Of a DNA stretch of 64,000 bases, positions 42,505 to 51,156 are shown in pieces (the first letter of the stretch is position 1; each line of letters starts with the position of its first letter). Below the pieces are notes generated by a model. That model was not told the DNA's origin. It made no database searches and saw only the letters and a list, made by a program, of their open reading frames with translations. Where the stretch lies: positions 496,001-560,000 of the forward strand of contig NZ_LR778301.1 of assembly GCF_902813185.1 (NCBI RefSeq), read 5' to 3'. The position numbers and the translations under genes are program-made. The DNA is from Denitratisoma oestradiolicum (GTDB taxonomy: Bacteria; Pseudomonadota; Gammaproteobacteria; Burkholderiales; Rhodocyclaceae).

Positions 42505-43001
42505 AAATCCGACACAAGAAACTCGCCATCATCGCTGGCGCCCTGGCCCTGGTGGGCGTCATCGCCGCTCTGGTGCTGAATGCCCTCAACAGCAACATCG
42601 CCCTGTATGTTTCCCCCACCGATGTGCTGGCGGGCAAGGCGCCTCAGGGCAAGGCCTTCCGCATTGGCGGTCTGGTCAAGACAGGCAGCGTGACCCGGGC
42701 CGCCGATGGCCTCACCATCAGTTTCGTGGTGACCGACACCGAGGCCGATCTGCCCGTCAGCTACAGGGGCATCCTTCCCGACCTGTTCAAGGAGGGCAAG
42801 GGCGTGGTGGCCCAGGGCCGTATGGAGGGCACTAGCCGCTTTGTCGCCAGCGAGGTGCTGGCCAAGCACGACGAGAACTACATGCCTCCCGAGGCTGCCC
42901 AGGCCGTGGGCGACGCCCATAACCGGGCGGCCCAGAAGAAGGCCGCGGTGGAGGCGGCCGGGGCTGCGGTCGCACCGGCTCCCGCGCCCGCCCAGTATTG
43001 A
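42501..43001 (+). CDS. ccmE: Haem chaperone CcmE
   Basis: A 166-residue periplasmic haem chaperone with an N-terminal membrane anchor ([19 protein letters not shown]), an OB-fold body ([32 protein letters not shown]) and the haem-binding histidine in [12 protein letters not shown]. An Ala/Pro-rich tail follows. It overlaps ccmD by four bases and ends the ccmCDE block. Instead of ccmF, a TPR membrane protein follows 24 bases later. Confidence 0.97.
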   Translation: MKIRHKKLAIIAGALALVGVIAALVLNALNSNIALYVSPTDVLAGKAPQGKAFRIGGLVKTGSVTRAADGLTISFVVTDTEADLPVSYRGILPDLFKEGKGVVAQGRMEGTSRFVASEVLAKHDENYMPPEAAQAVGDAHNRAAQKKAAVEAAGAAVAPAPAPAQY

Positions 43002-43025
43002 GCGGACGCCCTGGCTGAACCCCTG

Positions 43026-44801
43026 ATGCCGGGGCATACCCCCTCTTCTGCGCCAGGCATCAAGGGGGCCGTGCCAGCCCTGGTGCTTGGCCTGATCCTG
43101 GCCTTCGCCGTCGTCCTGGCCTACTGGCAGGCGCCGTTGAATGGCTTCCACTTCGACGACGAAGCCAACATCGTCGACCGGGCGGCGATCCACCTCACCG
43201 AACTCAGTCTGGCGGGGCTCTGGCGCGCCGCAAGGGAAGGCCTGCTGCCCAGCCGGCCCCTGTCCAATGTCAGCCTGGCCATCGATTGGTGGCGGGGCGG
43301 CGGCAGCGCCGCCACCTTCATCCGCAGCAATATCGTCCTGCATCTGCTGATGGCTTTGGCGGTCTGGTCCTGCGTTCGGCGTCTGCTGCTGCTCCAGGGC
43401 CAGCCCCGAGCTCCGGCTCTGGGTCTAGCCTGGGGCGCCGCTCTGCTCTGGGCACTGCATCCCATCCAGGTTCAGGCCGTCACCTACGTGGTGCAGCGCA
43501 TGGCGGAACTCTCGGCCCTGTTCAGCCTGCTCTCGGTGCTGGCCTATGTGCGGGGGCGTACCGAAAGACGACTGGCTTGGCTGGTGCTGTCCCTGGTGAC
43601 TTTCCTGTTGTCCGTGGCCGCCAAGGAAAATGGCTGGATCACCCCGGCTCTTTGGTGGCTGGCCGAATTCGGCTGCTGTCGCGGGCAGGCATCAAAACTC
43701 CTGGAGCACCCCGCTTCCCGCCTGCTGTTTGCCCTGCCGTTTTTGCTGCTGCTGTATGTGGTAGTGGATATCGCCAGTGGCCAGGGCCCCCTGGCCCAGT
43801 CGGGAATGCTGAGCTACCGGGGGCGCGACTTCACCATGGCTGAGCGCTTGCTGACCCAGCCCCGGGTGATTGTCTTTCATCTGTCCCAGATGCTCTGGCC
43901 CCTGCCTGATCGCTTCAGCGTGGAGCACGATTTCCTGAAGTCCACCGGACTTTTTTCTCCTGCCACCACACTGGCGGCCTTGCTGGGGCTGCTGGCCTGG
44001 TGCGGGACCGGGCTGGTGGCTTTGCTGCATCAGCGTTGGCGGCTGGCGGGATTCTGGCTCCTGTGGGTGCCCGTCACCCTGGTGGTGGAAAGCAGCGTCG
44101 TGCCCCTGGAAATGGTGTTCGAACACCGCATGTACCTGCCCAGCGTCGGTCTCTTCGGCCTGGCAGCTACATTGCCGACAGTCTGGCTCCCGGGTACCGG
44201 ACACAGGAAAGTAGCGCTGCCCCTGGTGCTGTTGGTTGCGATTGGCCTCATCCTGGCCACCCGTGAACGGGTGGAGGTCTGGCGCGACAACGCCAGCCTC
44301 TATGCCGATGCGGTGCGCCATGCCCCCAATTCCGGGCGGGCCTGGAATGGACTGGGAGCCGCCCAGTTGCAGGCCGGCGACATCGAGGCCGCGGAACGCT
44401 CCCTGACCCGGGCCATGGCCCTCGATCCGACTCTATCCGCCCCGCCGGAAAAGCTCGGCGTGATCGTTCTGGACCGGGGTGAACGGCAAAAAGCCGGGGA
44501 ACTGCTCTGGCGGGCGGTACGCCTGGAACGCAGTCACTCTGCCCTGAATCATCTGGGGGAATGGATGCTGCAAGGCGATGACGTGGACGGTGCGGTGCGG
44601 GCCTTTTCCCAGGCCGTGGTCCTGGCCCCCTGGTTGCCGGCCTATCGCTGGAATCTGGCTCTGGCCCTGGAACGTCAGGGAAACTGCGCTGAAGCGCGGG
44701 AACAGTGGCAGGCCTATCTGGAGCGGGAGACCGACCCCGCTGGCCTGGAGGAAGTGCGCCGCCATCTGGAAGAGACCGGCGCCAGCAGCCACTGCAACTG
44801 A
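43026..44801 (+). CDS. Multi-helix membrane protein with C-terminal TPRs (TMTC/GT-C-like)
   Basis: A 591-residue protein with about ten helices in the first 415 residues, then TPR repeats (AWNGLGAAQLQAGDIEAAER, ALNHLGEWMLQGDDVDGAVR). Early FHFDDEANIV and later LHPIQVQAVTYVVQRMAELS are hallmarks of the TMTC/GT-C family: a catalytic acidic loop, and the HP-x-x-EAV-x-x-v-x-R motif. Members are predicted glycosyltransferases acting at the periplasmic side with polyprenyl-linked sugars. It starts 24 bases after ccmE. The substrate is unknown; glycosylation of surface cytochromes is possible but speculative. Confidence 0.82.
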   Translation: MPGHTPSSAPGIKGAVPALVLGLILAFAVVLAYWQAPLNGFHFDDEANIVDRAAIHLTELSLAGLWRAAREGLLPSRPLSNVSLAIDWWRGGGSAATFIRSNIVLHLLMALAVWSCVRRLLLLQGQPRAPALGLAWGAALLWALHPIQVQAVTYVVQRMAELSALFSLLSVLAYVRGRTERRLAWLVLSLVTFLLSVAAKENGWITPALWWLAEFGCCRGQASKLLEHPASRLLFALPFLLLLYVVVDIASGQGPLAQSGMLSYRGRDFTMAERLLTQPRVIVFHLSQMLWPLPDRFSVEHDFLKSTGLFSPATTLAALLGLLAWCGTGLVALLHQRWRLAGFWLLWVPVTLVVESSVVPLEMVFEHRMYLPSVGLFGLAATLPTVWLPGTGHRKVALPLVLLVAIGLILATRERVEVWRDNASLYADAVRHAPNSGRAWNGLGAAQLQAGDIEAAERSLTRAMALDPTLSAPPEKLGVIVLDRGERQKAGELLWRAVRLERSHSALNHLGEWMLQGDDVDGAVRAFSQAVVLAPWLPAYRWNLALALERQGNCAEAREQWQAYLERETDPAGLEEVRRHLEETGASSHCN

Positions 44802-44818
44802 CGCTTTGCCTCCGAACC

Positions 44819-46276
44819 TCAGAGCAGGAAAAAGGTCGCCATGCCGAGGAAGATGAAAAAGCCGCCGGAATCGGTGACGGCGGTGATCAGCACCGAGGCG
44901 CCCATGGCCGGGTCCCGGCCCAGGCGTTGCATGGTCATGGGGATGGCCACGCCGACGGTGGCGGCCAGCAGCAGATTCAGGGTCATGGCGCCGGTCATCA
45001 CCAGGCCCAGGCGCACGTCCTTGTAGAGCCAGAAGGCCAAGAGGCCCAGGAGGCCGCCCCAGACCAGGCCGTTGAACAGGGCCACCGCCATTTCCTTGCG
45101 GTAGAGACGTCGCGCCGCGTCGGGCTGGACCTGGCCCAGGGCGATGGCGCGGACGATCATGGTGATGGTCTGGTTGCCGGAGTTGCCGCCGATGCCGGCG
45201 ACGATGGGCATCAGGGCGGCCAGGGCCACCAGTTTTTCGATGGAGCCCTCGAAGGCGCCGATCACCCGGGAGGCGATGAAGGCGGTGACCAGGTTGATGG
45301 CTAGCCAGCGCCAGCGGTTCTTCACCGAGTCCAGCACCGGGGCGAAGATATCCTCCTCCTCGGACAGACCGGCCTGGGCCAGTTGGTCGGCTTCGGCCTC
45401 CTCCCGCACGTAGTCCAGTACTTCGTTCACCGTCACCCGGCCCACCAGCCGCCCCTCTTCGTCCACCACCGGCGCCGACACCAGGTCGTAGCGGTCGAAG
45501 GCCTGAGCGGCGGTCTCTGCCTTGTCCAGGGGCTTGAGAGTAAGGGTCTCGGTCTGCATCAGGGCGCCGACTTCCACGTCCAGGTCGTTCACCAGCAGCA
45601 CATTGAGGGGCAGCACGCCCTGTAGGCGCTCCTCCCTATCCACCACGAAGAGCTGATCGGTATGGTCGGGCAGTTCCTCGTAGCGGCGCAGGTAGCGCAG
45701 GGCCACCTCCAGGGTGATGTCCTCCCGCACCGAAACCAGTTCGAAGTCCATCAGGTGGCCTACCGAGTCCTCCGGGTAGGACATGGCTTCCCGCAGGTGT
45801 TCCCGCTCCTCGATGGGCAGGGCGCGGAACACGTCGTCCATCACGGCCCTGGGCAGATCCGGCGCCAGGTCCGCCAGCTCATCGGCATCCAGTTGCTCGG
45901 CGGCGGCCACCAGCTCCGAGGGGGCCATGGTCTCGATCAGGGATTCCCGTACCGCGTCCGAGACTTCCAGCAGGATGTCGCCTTCCTGCTCGGTCTCGAT
46001 CAGGTCCCAGACCAGCAGGCGGTCGGCCAGAGGCAGGGCCTCCAGCACATAGGCCACGTCCGCCGGGTGCAACTCGTCGAGTTTCCTGCGCAACTGGCCC
46101 AGGTGCTGCTGCTGAGGCAGTTCCTCAACACCTGCCCCTTCGGCGCCTTCCGGCGCCGGGATCATCTCCTCCGCCCGCTTGAGCCGGGACAGCAGGGCCT
46201 GAATCTCGCGCAGAGCGTCCTGGACATCGTCCTGGTGACGCGGCTCTTCGCGGATTTCCGGGTTGTCTGCTGTCAT
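44819..46276 (-). CDS. mgtE: Magnesium transporter MgtE
   Basis: A 485-residue Mg2+ channel/transporter. It has the N-terminal superhelical MgtE_N domain (LHPADVAYVLEALPLADRLL), two CBS domains (residues about 170-295; LVGRVTVNEVLDYVREEAE) and a C-terminal block of five helices. That block contains the pore signature PIVAGIGGNSGNQTITMIVR. Length and order are standard. It is convergent with the TPR membrane protein (17-base gap), and mtgA lies upstream on the same strand. Confidence 0.96.
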   Translation of the reverse strand: MTADNPEIREEPRHQDDVQDALREIQALLSRLKRAEEMIPAPEGAEGAGVEELPQQQHLGQLRRKLDELHPADVAYVLEALPLADRLLVWDLIETEQEGDILLEVSDAVRESLIETMAPSELVAAAEQLDADELADLAPDLPRAVMDDVFRALPIEEREHLREAMSYPEDSVGHLMDFELVSVREDITLEVALRYLRRYEELPDHTDQLFVVDREERLQGVLPLNVLLVNDLDVEVGALMQTETLTLKPLDKAETAAQAFDRYDLVSAPVVDEEGRLVGRVTVNEVLDYVREEAEADQLAQAGLSEEEDIFAPVLDSVKNRWRWLAINLVTAFIASRVIGAFEGSIEKLVALAALMPIVAGIGGNSGNQTITMIVRAIALGQVQPDAARRLYRKEMAVALFNGLVWGGLLGLLAFWLYKDVRLGLVMTGAMTLNLLLAATVGVAIPMTMQRLGRDPAMGASVLITAVTDSGGFFIFLGMATFFLL

Positions 46277-46336
46277 CGGGGGCCTCGCTGCGGGAGGCCG
46301 AATTGTAGGCGAATCGTCCAGTCGGGGCGAGGCTTT

Positions 46337-47035
46337 TCAGGGCACCTCGGCGCTGCCCATGCGTCCCAGAATCAACTGGGTGCGGCCATTGACGTAGGGG
46401 GAATAGGGGTTCTTCTCGAAGCGGCGCGGTGCCGGCAGCATCACCGCCAGCCGGGCCGCCTGCTCCGGGCCCAGGGCGGTGGCGGAGCCGCGATAGTAGC
46501 GGCGGGCGGCGGCCTCGGCGCCGAAGATGCCCTCGCCCCATTCCACCGAGTTGAGATAGACCTCCAGGATGCGGCGCTTGCCCCAGCAGGTTTCGATCAT
46601 CACCGTGATCACCGCCTCCTGGGCCTTGCGCCAGGGGGTCTTGGCGGCGGAGAGGAACAGGTTCTTGGCCAGTTGCTGGGAAATGGTGGAGCCACCGGCC
46701 ACCACACGGCCCTTCTTCTGGTTCTTCTCCAGGGCCTTTTGCATGCCCTCCCAGTCGAAGCCCTCGTGATCCACGAAGCGGTCATCCTCCGCCGCCACCA
46801 CGGCCCGCTTCAGATGGTTGGAAATCCGACTGTAGGGTACCCAGAAGTGGCGGATTTCCGCCTTGGGGTTCTTTTCCTGCATTTCCCCCAGGCGCCGGGC
46901 CATGAAGGAAGTGCTGCCCGGGTCCATGAACTTCCACCACAGCACCCAGCCCAGATACCAGCCCTGCCACAGCAGACCGGCCAGCAGCAACAGGGCCAGG
47001 CCCTGGCGGAGACGGTGGAGAAGTGTTCTTGTCAT
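46337..47035 (-). CDS. mtgA: Monofunctional peptidoglycan glycosyltransferase MtgA
   Basis: A 232-residue GT51 enzyme that polymerises lipid II into glycan strands. It has an N-terminal membrane anchor (GLALLLLAGLLWQGWYLGWV) and the motifs VVAAEDDRFVDHEGFD (catalytic Glu), GGSTISQQLAKNLFLS and RILEVYLNSVEWGEGIFG. There is no transpeptidase domain, as expected for MtgA. It stands alone on the minus strand about 170 bases from dmeF. Confidence 0.96.
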   Translation of the reverse strand: MTRTLLHRLRQGLALLLLAGLLWQGWYLGWVLWWKFMDPGSTSFMARRLGEMQEKNPKAEIRHFWVPYSRISNHLKRAVVAAEDDRFVDHEGFDWEGMQKALEKNQKKGRVVAGGSTISQQLAKNLFLSAAKTPWRKAQEAVITVMIETCWGKRRILEVYLNSVEWGEGIFGAEAAARRYYRGSATALGPEQAARLAVMLPAPRRFEKNPYSPYVNGRTQLILGRMGSAEVP

Positions 47036-47103
47036 GACGGAGTGAATGCGGCGACGAAAGATCGATCCCGCATTTTATTGCGCCGGCTCCGGGATTCTGA
47101 ACG

Positions 47104-47154
47104 TGAAAAAGCACTAACGGAGCCGAATGTGACCGTCGAGCGTAGCGAGCCGAT
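47104..47154. repeat. Dispersed repeat, copy A
   Basis: This stretch matches 49644-49694 with about five changes. The shared core is ACGGAGCCGA followed by CCGTCGAGCGTAGCGAGCCG, which includes the inverted repeat GCGTAGCGAGC-like arms. A GC-rich palindrome (CCCCGCCCCGGGGCGGGG, 47161-47178) follows. A shared end, ACCATGCGCGTCAGAT, lies at 47198-47213 and runs into the dmeF stop codon. Confidence 0.85.
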
Positions 47155-47207
47155 CAGAAGCCCCGCCCCGGGGCGGGGTATGGGGGCGGTGTTGGCAACC
47201 ATGCGCG

Positions 47208-48140
47208 TCAGATATCCTCGCAGCGATTGACCTCCACCGATACATGAACCAGTTCCTGGTGCTCGGCCAGCTGCTGCTTGACCATCACCGGGGTGAGGGT
47301 CGGATCGTGGGTCACCAGGCTGATGATGACGCTGTACTGGGTATGGCCGACGCGCCAGACATGGAGGTCAGCGATGCGGGTGGTCTCCTGCCAGGACGGA
47401 TGGCCGGTGATGACGGCGCGGATCTCATCCACCACTGGATGATGCATTTCCCGATCCAGCAGCACCTGGCCGGTTTCCCGAATCAGACCCAGGGCCCAGA
47501 TTGCCACCAGGACCGCGCCGACGATGCCCATCAGGGGGTCCAGCCAGCTCCAGCCCAGTAGCAGCCCCCCCAGCAGGGCTGCGATGGCCAGTACGGAGGT
47601 GGCGGCATCGGCGATCACGTGCAGGTAGGCCGAACGCAGATTCAGATCGTGGCCATGGTGGTGGTGATCATCGTGATGGTGATCATGAGCATTACCCAGG
47701 ATCAGGGCGCAGACTACATTCACGCCCAGGCCCAGCATCGCCACAGCGATGGCCTCGACGAAATGGATCTCGGTCGGTGTGATCAGGCGCTCCAACGATC
47801 CGACCACCATGGCAGCGGCAACGCCCAGCAGCAGCATGGCACTGACGAAGCCGGCCAGCACCTCGATCTTCCAGGTGCCGAAAGCGAAGCGGGGATCATG
47901 GGCGTAACGGCGGGCGGCCCAGTAGGCCAGGGCCGCGAGGCCGATGGCCAGGGCATGGGAACTCATGTGCCAGCCGTCGGCCAGCAGGGCCATGGAGTTG
48001 AACCACCAGCCGGCGATAATTTCCAGCACCATCATCAGGGCGGTGATCGCCATCACCCGGCGGGTGCCGCGCTCGGCGGCGCGGTTGCCCCGATCGAAGA
48101 TGTGGTGGTGGGTCCAGGGCGTCAGGTCGTGGGTATGCAT
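47208..48140 (-). CDS. dmeF: Cation diffusion facilitator, DmeF-type Co/Ni/Zn efflux
   Basis: A 310-residue CDF transporter. It has six helices with metal-site motifs ALLADGWHMSSHALAIG (helix II) and HVIADAATSVLAI (helix V), and a His-rich loop (DHHHDDHHHHGHD) between helices IV and V. A C-terminal cytoplasmic domain carries HPSWQETTRIADLHVWRVG. The N-terminus WTHHHIFDRGNRAAERGTRR is typical of the DmeF subgroup. Metal preference is not certain. Its TGA stop lies within the shared end of dispersed repeat copy A, so the repeat may have replaced the original C-terminus. Confidence 0.9.
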   Translation of the reverse strand: MHTHDLTPWTHHHIFDRGNRAAERGTRRVMAITALMMVLEIIAGWWFNSMALLADGWHMSSHALAIGLAALAYWAARRYAHDPRFAFGTWKIEVLAGFVSAMLLLGVAAAMVVGSLERLITPTEIHFVEAIAVAMLGLGVNVVCALILGNAHDHHHDDHHHHGHDLNLRSAYLHVIADAATSVLAIAALLGGLLLGWSWLDPLMGIVGAVLVAIWALGLIRETGQVLLDREMHHPVVDEIRAVITGHPSWQETTRIADLHVWRVGHTQYSVIISLVTHDPTLTPVMVKQQLAEHQELVHVSVEVNRCEDI

Positions 48141-48305
48141 GATGGGCGTTACCCTACACGAGCGACCCTGTGATTACCAAGTGTGGTCCTCATATACGGT
48201 GTCGCTACCGTCTTGCAGGTGCCGGGATTGTCGGATGCTCGGTGCGTGCGGTAGGCTCCCGGGCCGTTGATATGCAACGCCCCTATCTTCCTTCGCATAT
48301 GTACC

Positions 48306-49640
48306 ATGAGAAAAAATAACCTCCCCGGTTGCACCGTGATGCTTCTTTCCGCCCTTTGTCTTGGCGGCGCCATGGCCCAGGAGGACGATGCCATCCCCGA
48401 CTATCGGGAAGAAACCCTGAGCGGAGACTGGGGCGGCCTGCGTCGGGACTGGTATCGGCAAGGCCTGGCTGTGGAGGCTGGCTACAAGTGGGACATGTTG
48501 AAGGTGACATCCGGAGGGCAGGCTCGGGGTGGGCGTCCCATGGAGCACCTGGATTTGAAGGCCAAGCTGGATCTGGAAAGCATGTTGGGATGGGAAGCCA
48601 CCACTGCCTATTTCAACTATATCCATGATGCCGGCGGCAAGCTCAATCGGGATTATCTGGGCAGCCAGTTGGCGTCGTCCAATATCGAGGTGACCGTCAG
48701 CACGGGCCGCCTGTTTCATGCCTGGGTGGAGAAAGGTTTTTGGGGCAACCGGCTTTCCCTGCTGGCGGGCCTGTACCCCATCGATTCAGAGTTCCAGGTC
48801 CTGGATTCGGCCGGAGTCTTCGTGCAGCCCCCCTATGGGGCGATGGCCGACATCGCCCTGACCCGGGGGCCTTCGATTTTCAACAACTCGGCCTTTGGCC
48901 TGCGGGCCAAGTGGCGCTCCGCCGATGCCACAGTGTATTTCCAGGGGGCAGTGCTCGATGGCATTCCGGGGGATCCCCGGCATCCGAAGGCGACCCATGT
49001 GCGTTTCGACAAGGGGGACGGCGCCATGCAGATTGTGGAGTTGGGCTACGCCCCCCGGGAAAAGGGCCACCTGTTCGAACCTGCCAGTCCGGAGAAGGGT
49101 GTGCCGACCACGCCGGAGCTGAAGGCCCATGAGGCCAGGGAGGCTTACGAGAAATACGCCTTCGGCCTGTGGCGCTACACGACCCGGGTGGACGACCTGA
49201 TGGACATTGATGATGCCGGTGTCCCGATGCAGCGGCGCAGCCAGGGCTGGTATGCCCTGCTGGAGCGCTCCCTGTGGCAATGGGCGGGAGGCGACCTGTC
49301 GGCCTTTTTCCGCACCGGCGTCACCGATGGAAATTCCATCGCAATCCGGCGGGCGACCAATCTGGGCCTGGTCATGCGCGGCCCCTTGCCCAATCGGGAG
49401 AAGGACCAGTTCGGTGCGGCCCATACGCGGGGGACCCTGGGCGGGAAATTCCGTGAGAGCCAGGAACTGGCCGGCATCGGCACCGTGAAAGCGGAATCGG
49501 CGGTCGAGATCACCTATCTGGTCCAGGTGAACAAGTGGCTGGCGGTACAGCCGGTATGGCAGCGTTACCGCGATCCAGGCGCCACCAGTGGGGTGTCCTC
49601 GGCCACGGTACTGGGCCTGAGGCTGGGCGTGGCCCTGTGA
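48306..49640 (+). CDS. OprB-like carbohydrate-selective porin
   Basis: A 444-residue outer membrane protein with signal peptide (MLLSALCLGGAMAQED). It has the OprB-type start YREETLSGDWGGLRRDWYRQ and further family patterns: LAGLYPIDSEFQVLDSAG, NNSAFGLRAKWR, ELGYAPRE and a C-terminal strand VLGLRLGVAL. OprB proteins are 16-stranded monomeric sugar porins. The ATG at 48306 starts the signal peptide; the frame is open from 48267. It is divergent from dmeF with about 165 bases between them. The substrate cannot be told from sequence. Confidence 0.88.
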   Translation: MRKNNLPGCTVMLLSALCLGGAMAQEDDAIPDYREETLSGDWGGLRRDWYRQGLAVEAGYKWDMLKVTSGGQARGGRPMEHLDLKAKLDLESMLGWEATTAYFNYIHDAGGKLNRDYLGSQLASSNIEVTVSTGRLFHAWVEKGFWGNRLSLLAGLYPIDSEFQVLDSAGVFVQPPYGAMADIALTRGPSIFNNSAFGLRAKWRSADATVYFQGAVLDGIPGDPRHPKATHVRFDKGDGAMQIVELGYAPREKGHLFEPASPEKGVPTTPELKAHEAREAYEKYAFGLWRYTTRVDDLMDIDDAGVPMQRRSQGWYALLERSLWQWAGGDLSAFFRTGVTDGNSIAIRRATNLGLVMRGPLPNREKDQFGAAHTRGTLGGKFRESQELAGIGTVKAESAVEITYLVQVNKWLAVQPVWQRYRDPGATSGVSSATVLGLRLGVAL

Positions 49641-49643
49641 ATA

Positions 49644-49694
49644 TGAAAAAGCATCAACGGAGCCGAGTGTAGCCGTCGAGCGTAGCGAGCCGAT
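49644..49694. repeat. Dispersed repeat, copy B
   Basis: The second copy of the element at 47104-47154, in the same orientation. The block from 49641 to 49848 between the porin and rlpA also holds a GCGAAGCATGGCTTCGC hairpin (49736-49752). The shared end ACCATGCGCGTCAGAT is at 49834-49849, next to the rlpA stop codon. The element is longer here than in copy A because of the extra internal sequence. Confidence 0.85.
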
Positions 49695-49848
49695 GGGTAG
49701 CCCCGCTCCGGGAAGGGGGCGTAGACAGGGTTGCGCGAAGCATGGCTTCGCGCCGCCGAAGCCGGCCGTGGAACGGGGGTGGGGGCGTCCAATTGGCCTT
49801 TCGCATGTTCATCCTCAGGGGGGGGCCTGGACGACCATGCGCGTCAGA

Positions 49849-51156
49849 TCAGCGCACCACGATCGAGGGGCTGACGCCCAGGGTGGTGCGGATGCGTTCG
49901 GCCGCGCTCTCGGCAGCCAGGCGATCCCGGTAGGGACCGATCTGGACCCGTTGGACATTACCCGCCGACTGGATCGATACGGTCTCGCCCATCCAGTCCA
50001 GTTGACGGCTGATATGGGCCTTGAAGCTCTCGGCGTTGTCGGGATTGCCAAAGGCCCCCAGCTGCAGGAACACACCCTTCGCCTCGGTGTTGGTTGGGAC
50101 GGGGAGTGCCCGCTCCAGTCGTAGCGCTTCCGATCTTTCTTCCGCTAGTCGGGCGAGGGGGTCGTCCGTCACCGGCACCTGGGCTGGCAGGGTCCCGGCC
50201 CCTGTCAGCAGGCTTTCCACTTCCACGATGCCGCTGCCATTGCCGGTGAGCCCCAGCTTCCATGCCGCCGTATAGGAAAGGTCGATGATGCGGTCGGCGT
50301 GGAATGGACCCCGGTCGTTGACCCGCAACACCACCATATTGCCGTTGGCCGGGTTGCTGACACGGACATAGGAGGGGATGGGCAGGATGGGATGAGCCGC
50401 CGTCATGCCGTACATGTCGTAGGGTTCGCCGGAGGATGTCTTCTGCCCATGAAACTTGCGCCCGTACCAACTCGCCACCCCCCGAGCCTTATAGGTCCCG
50501 ATCTCCAGCAGAGGCACGAAGTCCCGCCCCAGCACCGAATAGGGCCTGTTGGCGAAACGATGCAGGGGCTCCGGCCGGGGCACTGCGTCGGGAATGACGG
50601 CCAGGTCCTCCGGGGGATTGTCGCCGGGACCATCATCCTTGTAGAACCCGCCGCCTTTTTTCAGGGTGTAAGCGGAAGGGCGCTGGGCGGGCTTTTTCGC
50701 GGGTGGGGCAGGTGTCGCCACCTGTGGCGCGACTTCCCCTGATGTCTGGGCCGGCCGGGGCGGAACGCCGCCGCAGGCGGCAAGCACTAAGGGGAGCGGA
50801 AGCCACCAGCGCCAAGCGAAGCCGCCAGAGGATGGAGCGGGCGCAGCCCGCGAACCGCAGTCACCCCCTTCCTCGGGGCGGCTGGAGAAGGGGCAGAGCA
50901 AGCGCCAAACGAAGCCGGCCGAGCCGCCGAGCCGCCTCAAGGCGCGGCAGCCCTGGGATGGAGCGGGCGCAGCCCGCGAACCGCAGTCACCCCCTTCCTC
51001 GGGGCGGCTGGAGAAGGGGCAGAGCAAGCGCCAAACGAAGCCGGCCGAGCCGCCGAGCCGCCTCAAGGCGCGGCAGCCCTGGGATGGAGCGGGCGCAGCC
51101 CGCGAACCGCAGTCACCCCCTTCCTCGGGAAGGGGGGTGGGGGGATGGTTGTTCAC
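49849..51156 (-). CDS. rlpA: Septal ring lytic transglycosylase RlpA with displaced lipobox
   Basis: RlpA cleaves naked glycan strands at the septum. The conserved part has a lipobox (LPLVLAAC), the double-psi barrel (ARGVASWYGRKFHGQKTSSG, catalytic NDRGPFHADRIIDLS) and a C-terminal SPOR domain (GVFLQLGAFGNPDNAESFKA). The start GTG at 51156 overlaps the rodA stop (GTGA), as expected for the operon. However, the first 110 codons are the 126-bp tandem array, which puts the lipobox cysteine at residue 128. No ATG, GTG or TTG lies between the array and the lipobox, so how the lipoprotein is started is unclear; a TTG inside the array is in frame. Confidence 0.9.
   Translation of the reverse strand: MNNHPPTPLPEEGGDCGSRAAPAPSQGCRALRRLGGSAGFVWRLLCPFSSRPEEGGDCGSRAAPAPSQGCRALRRLGGSAGFVWRLLCPFSSRPEEGGDCGSRAAPAPSSGGFAWRWWLPLPLVLAACGGVPPRPAQTSGEVAPQVATPAPPAKKPAQRPSAYTLKKGGGFYKDDGPGDNPPEDLAVIPDAVPRPEPLHRFANRPYSVLGRDFVPLLEIGTYKARGVASWYGRKFHGQKTSSGEPYDMYGMTAAHPILPIPSYVRVSNPANGNMVVLRVNDRGPFHADRIIDLSYTAAWKLGLTGNGSGIVEVESLLTGAGTLPAQVPVTDDPLARLAEERSEALRLERALPVPTNTEAKGVFLQLGAFGNPDNAESFKAHISRQLDWMGETVSIQSAGNVQRVQIGPYRDRLAAESAAERIRTTLGVSPSIVVR
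50831..51128. repeat. Tandem array, 126-bp period, inside the rlpA leader
   Basis: Units begin at 50831, 50957 and 51083 (the last truncated), exactly 126 bases apart, and are nearly identical. The period is 42 codons, so rlpA stays in frame. Each unit contains the GC-rich core CCCCCTTCCTCGGGGCGG. It also holds a segment (GCGCCAAACGAAGCCGGCC) resembling the adjoining rlpA leader (GCGCCAAGCGAAGCCGCC), which suggests the unit captured part of the gene. Confidence 0.95.

Noticed and set aside
45662..47230. Plus-strand frame of about 520 codons
   Set aside because: Antisense to mgtE and mtgA, both of which have complete family motifs.
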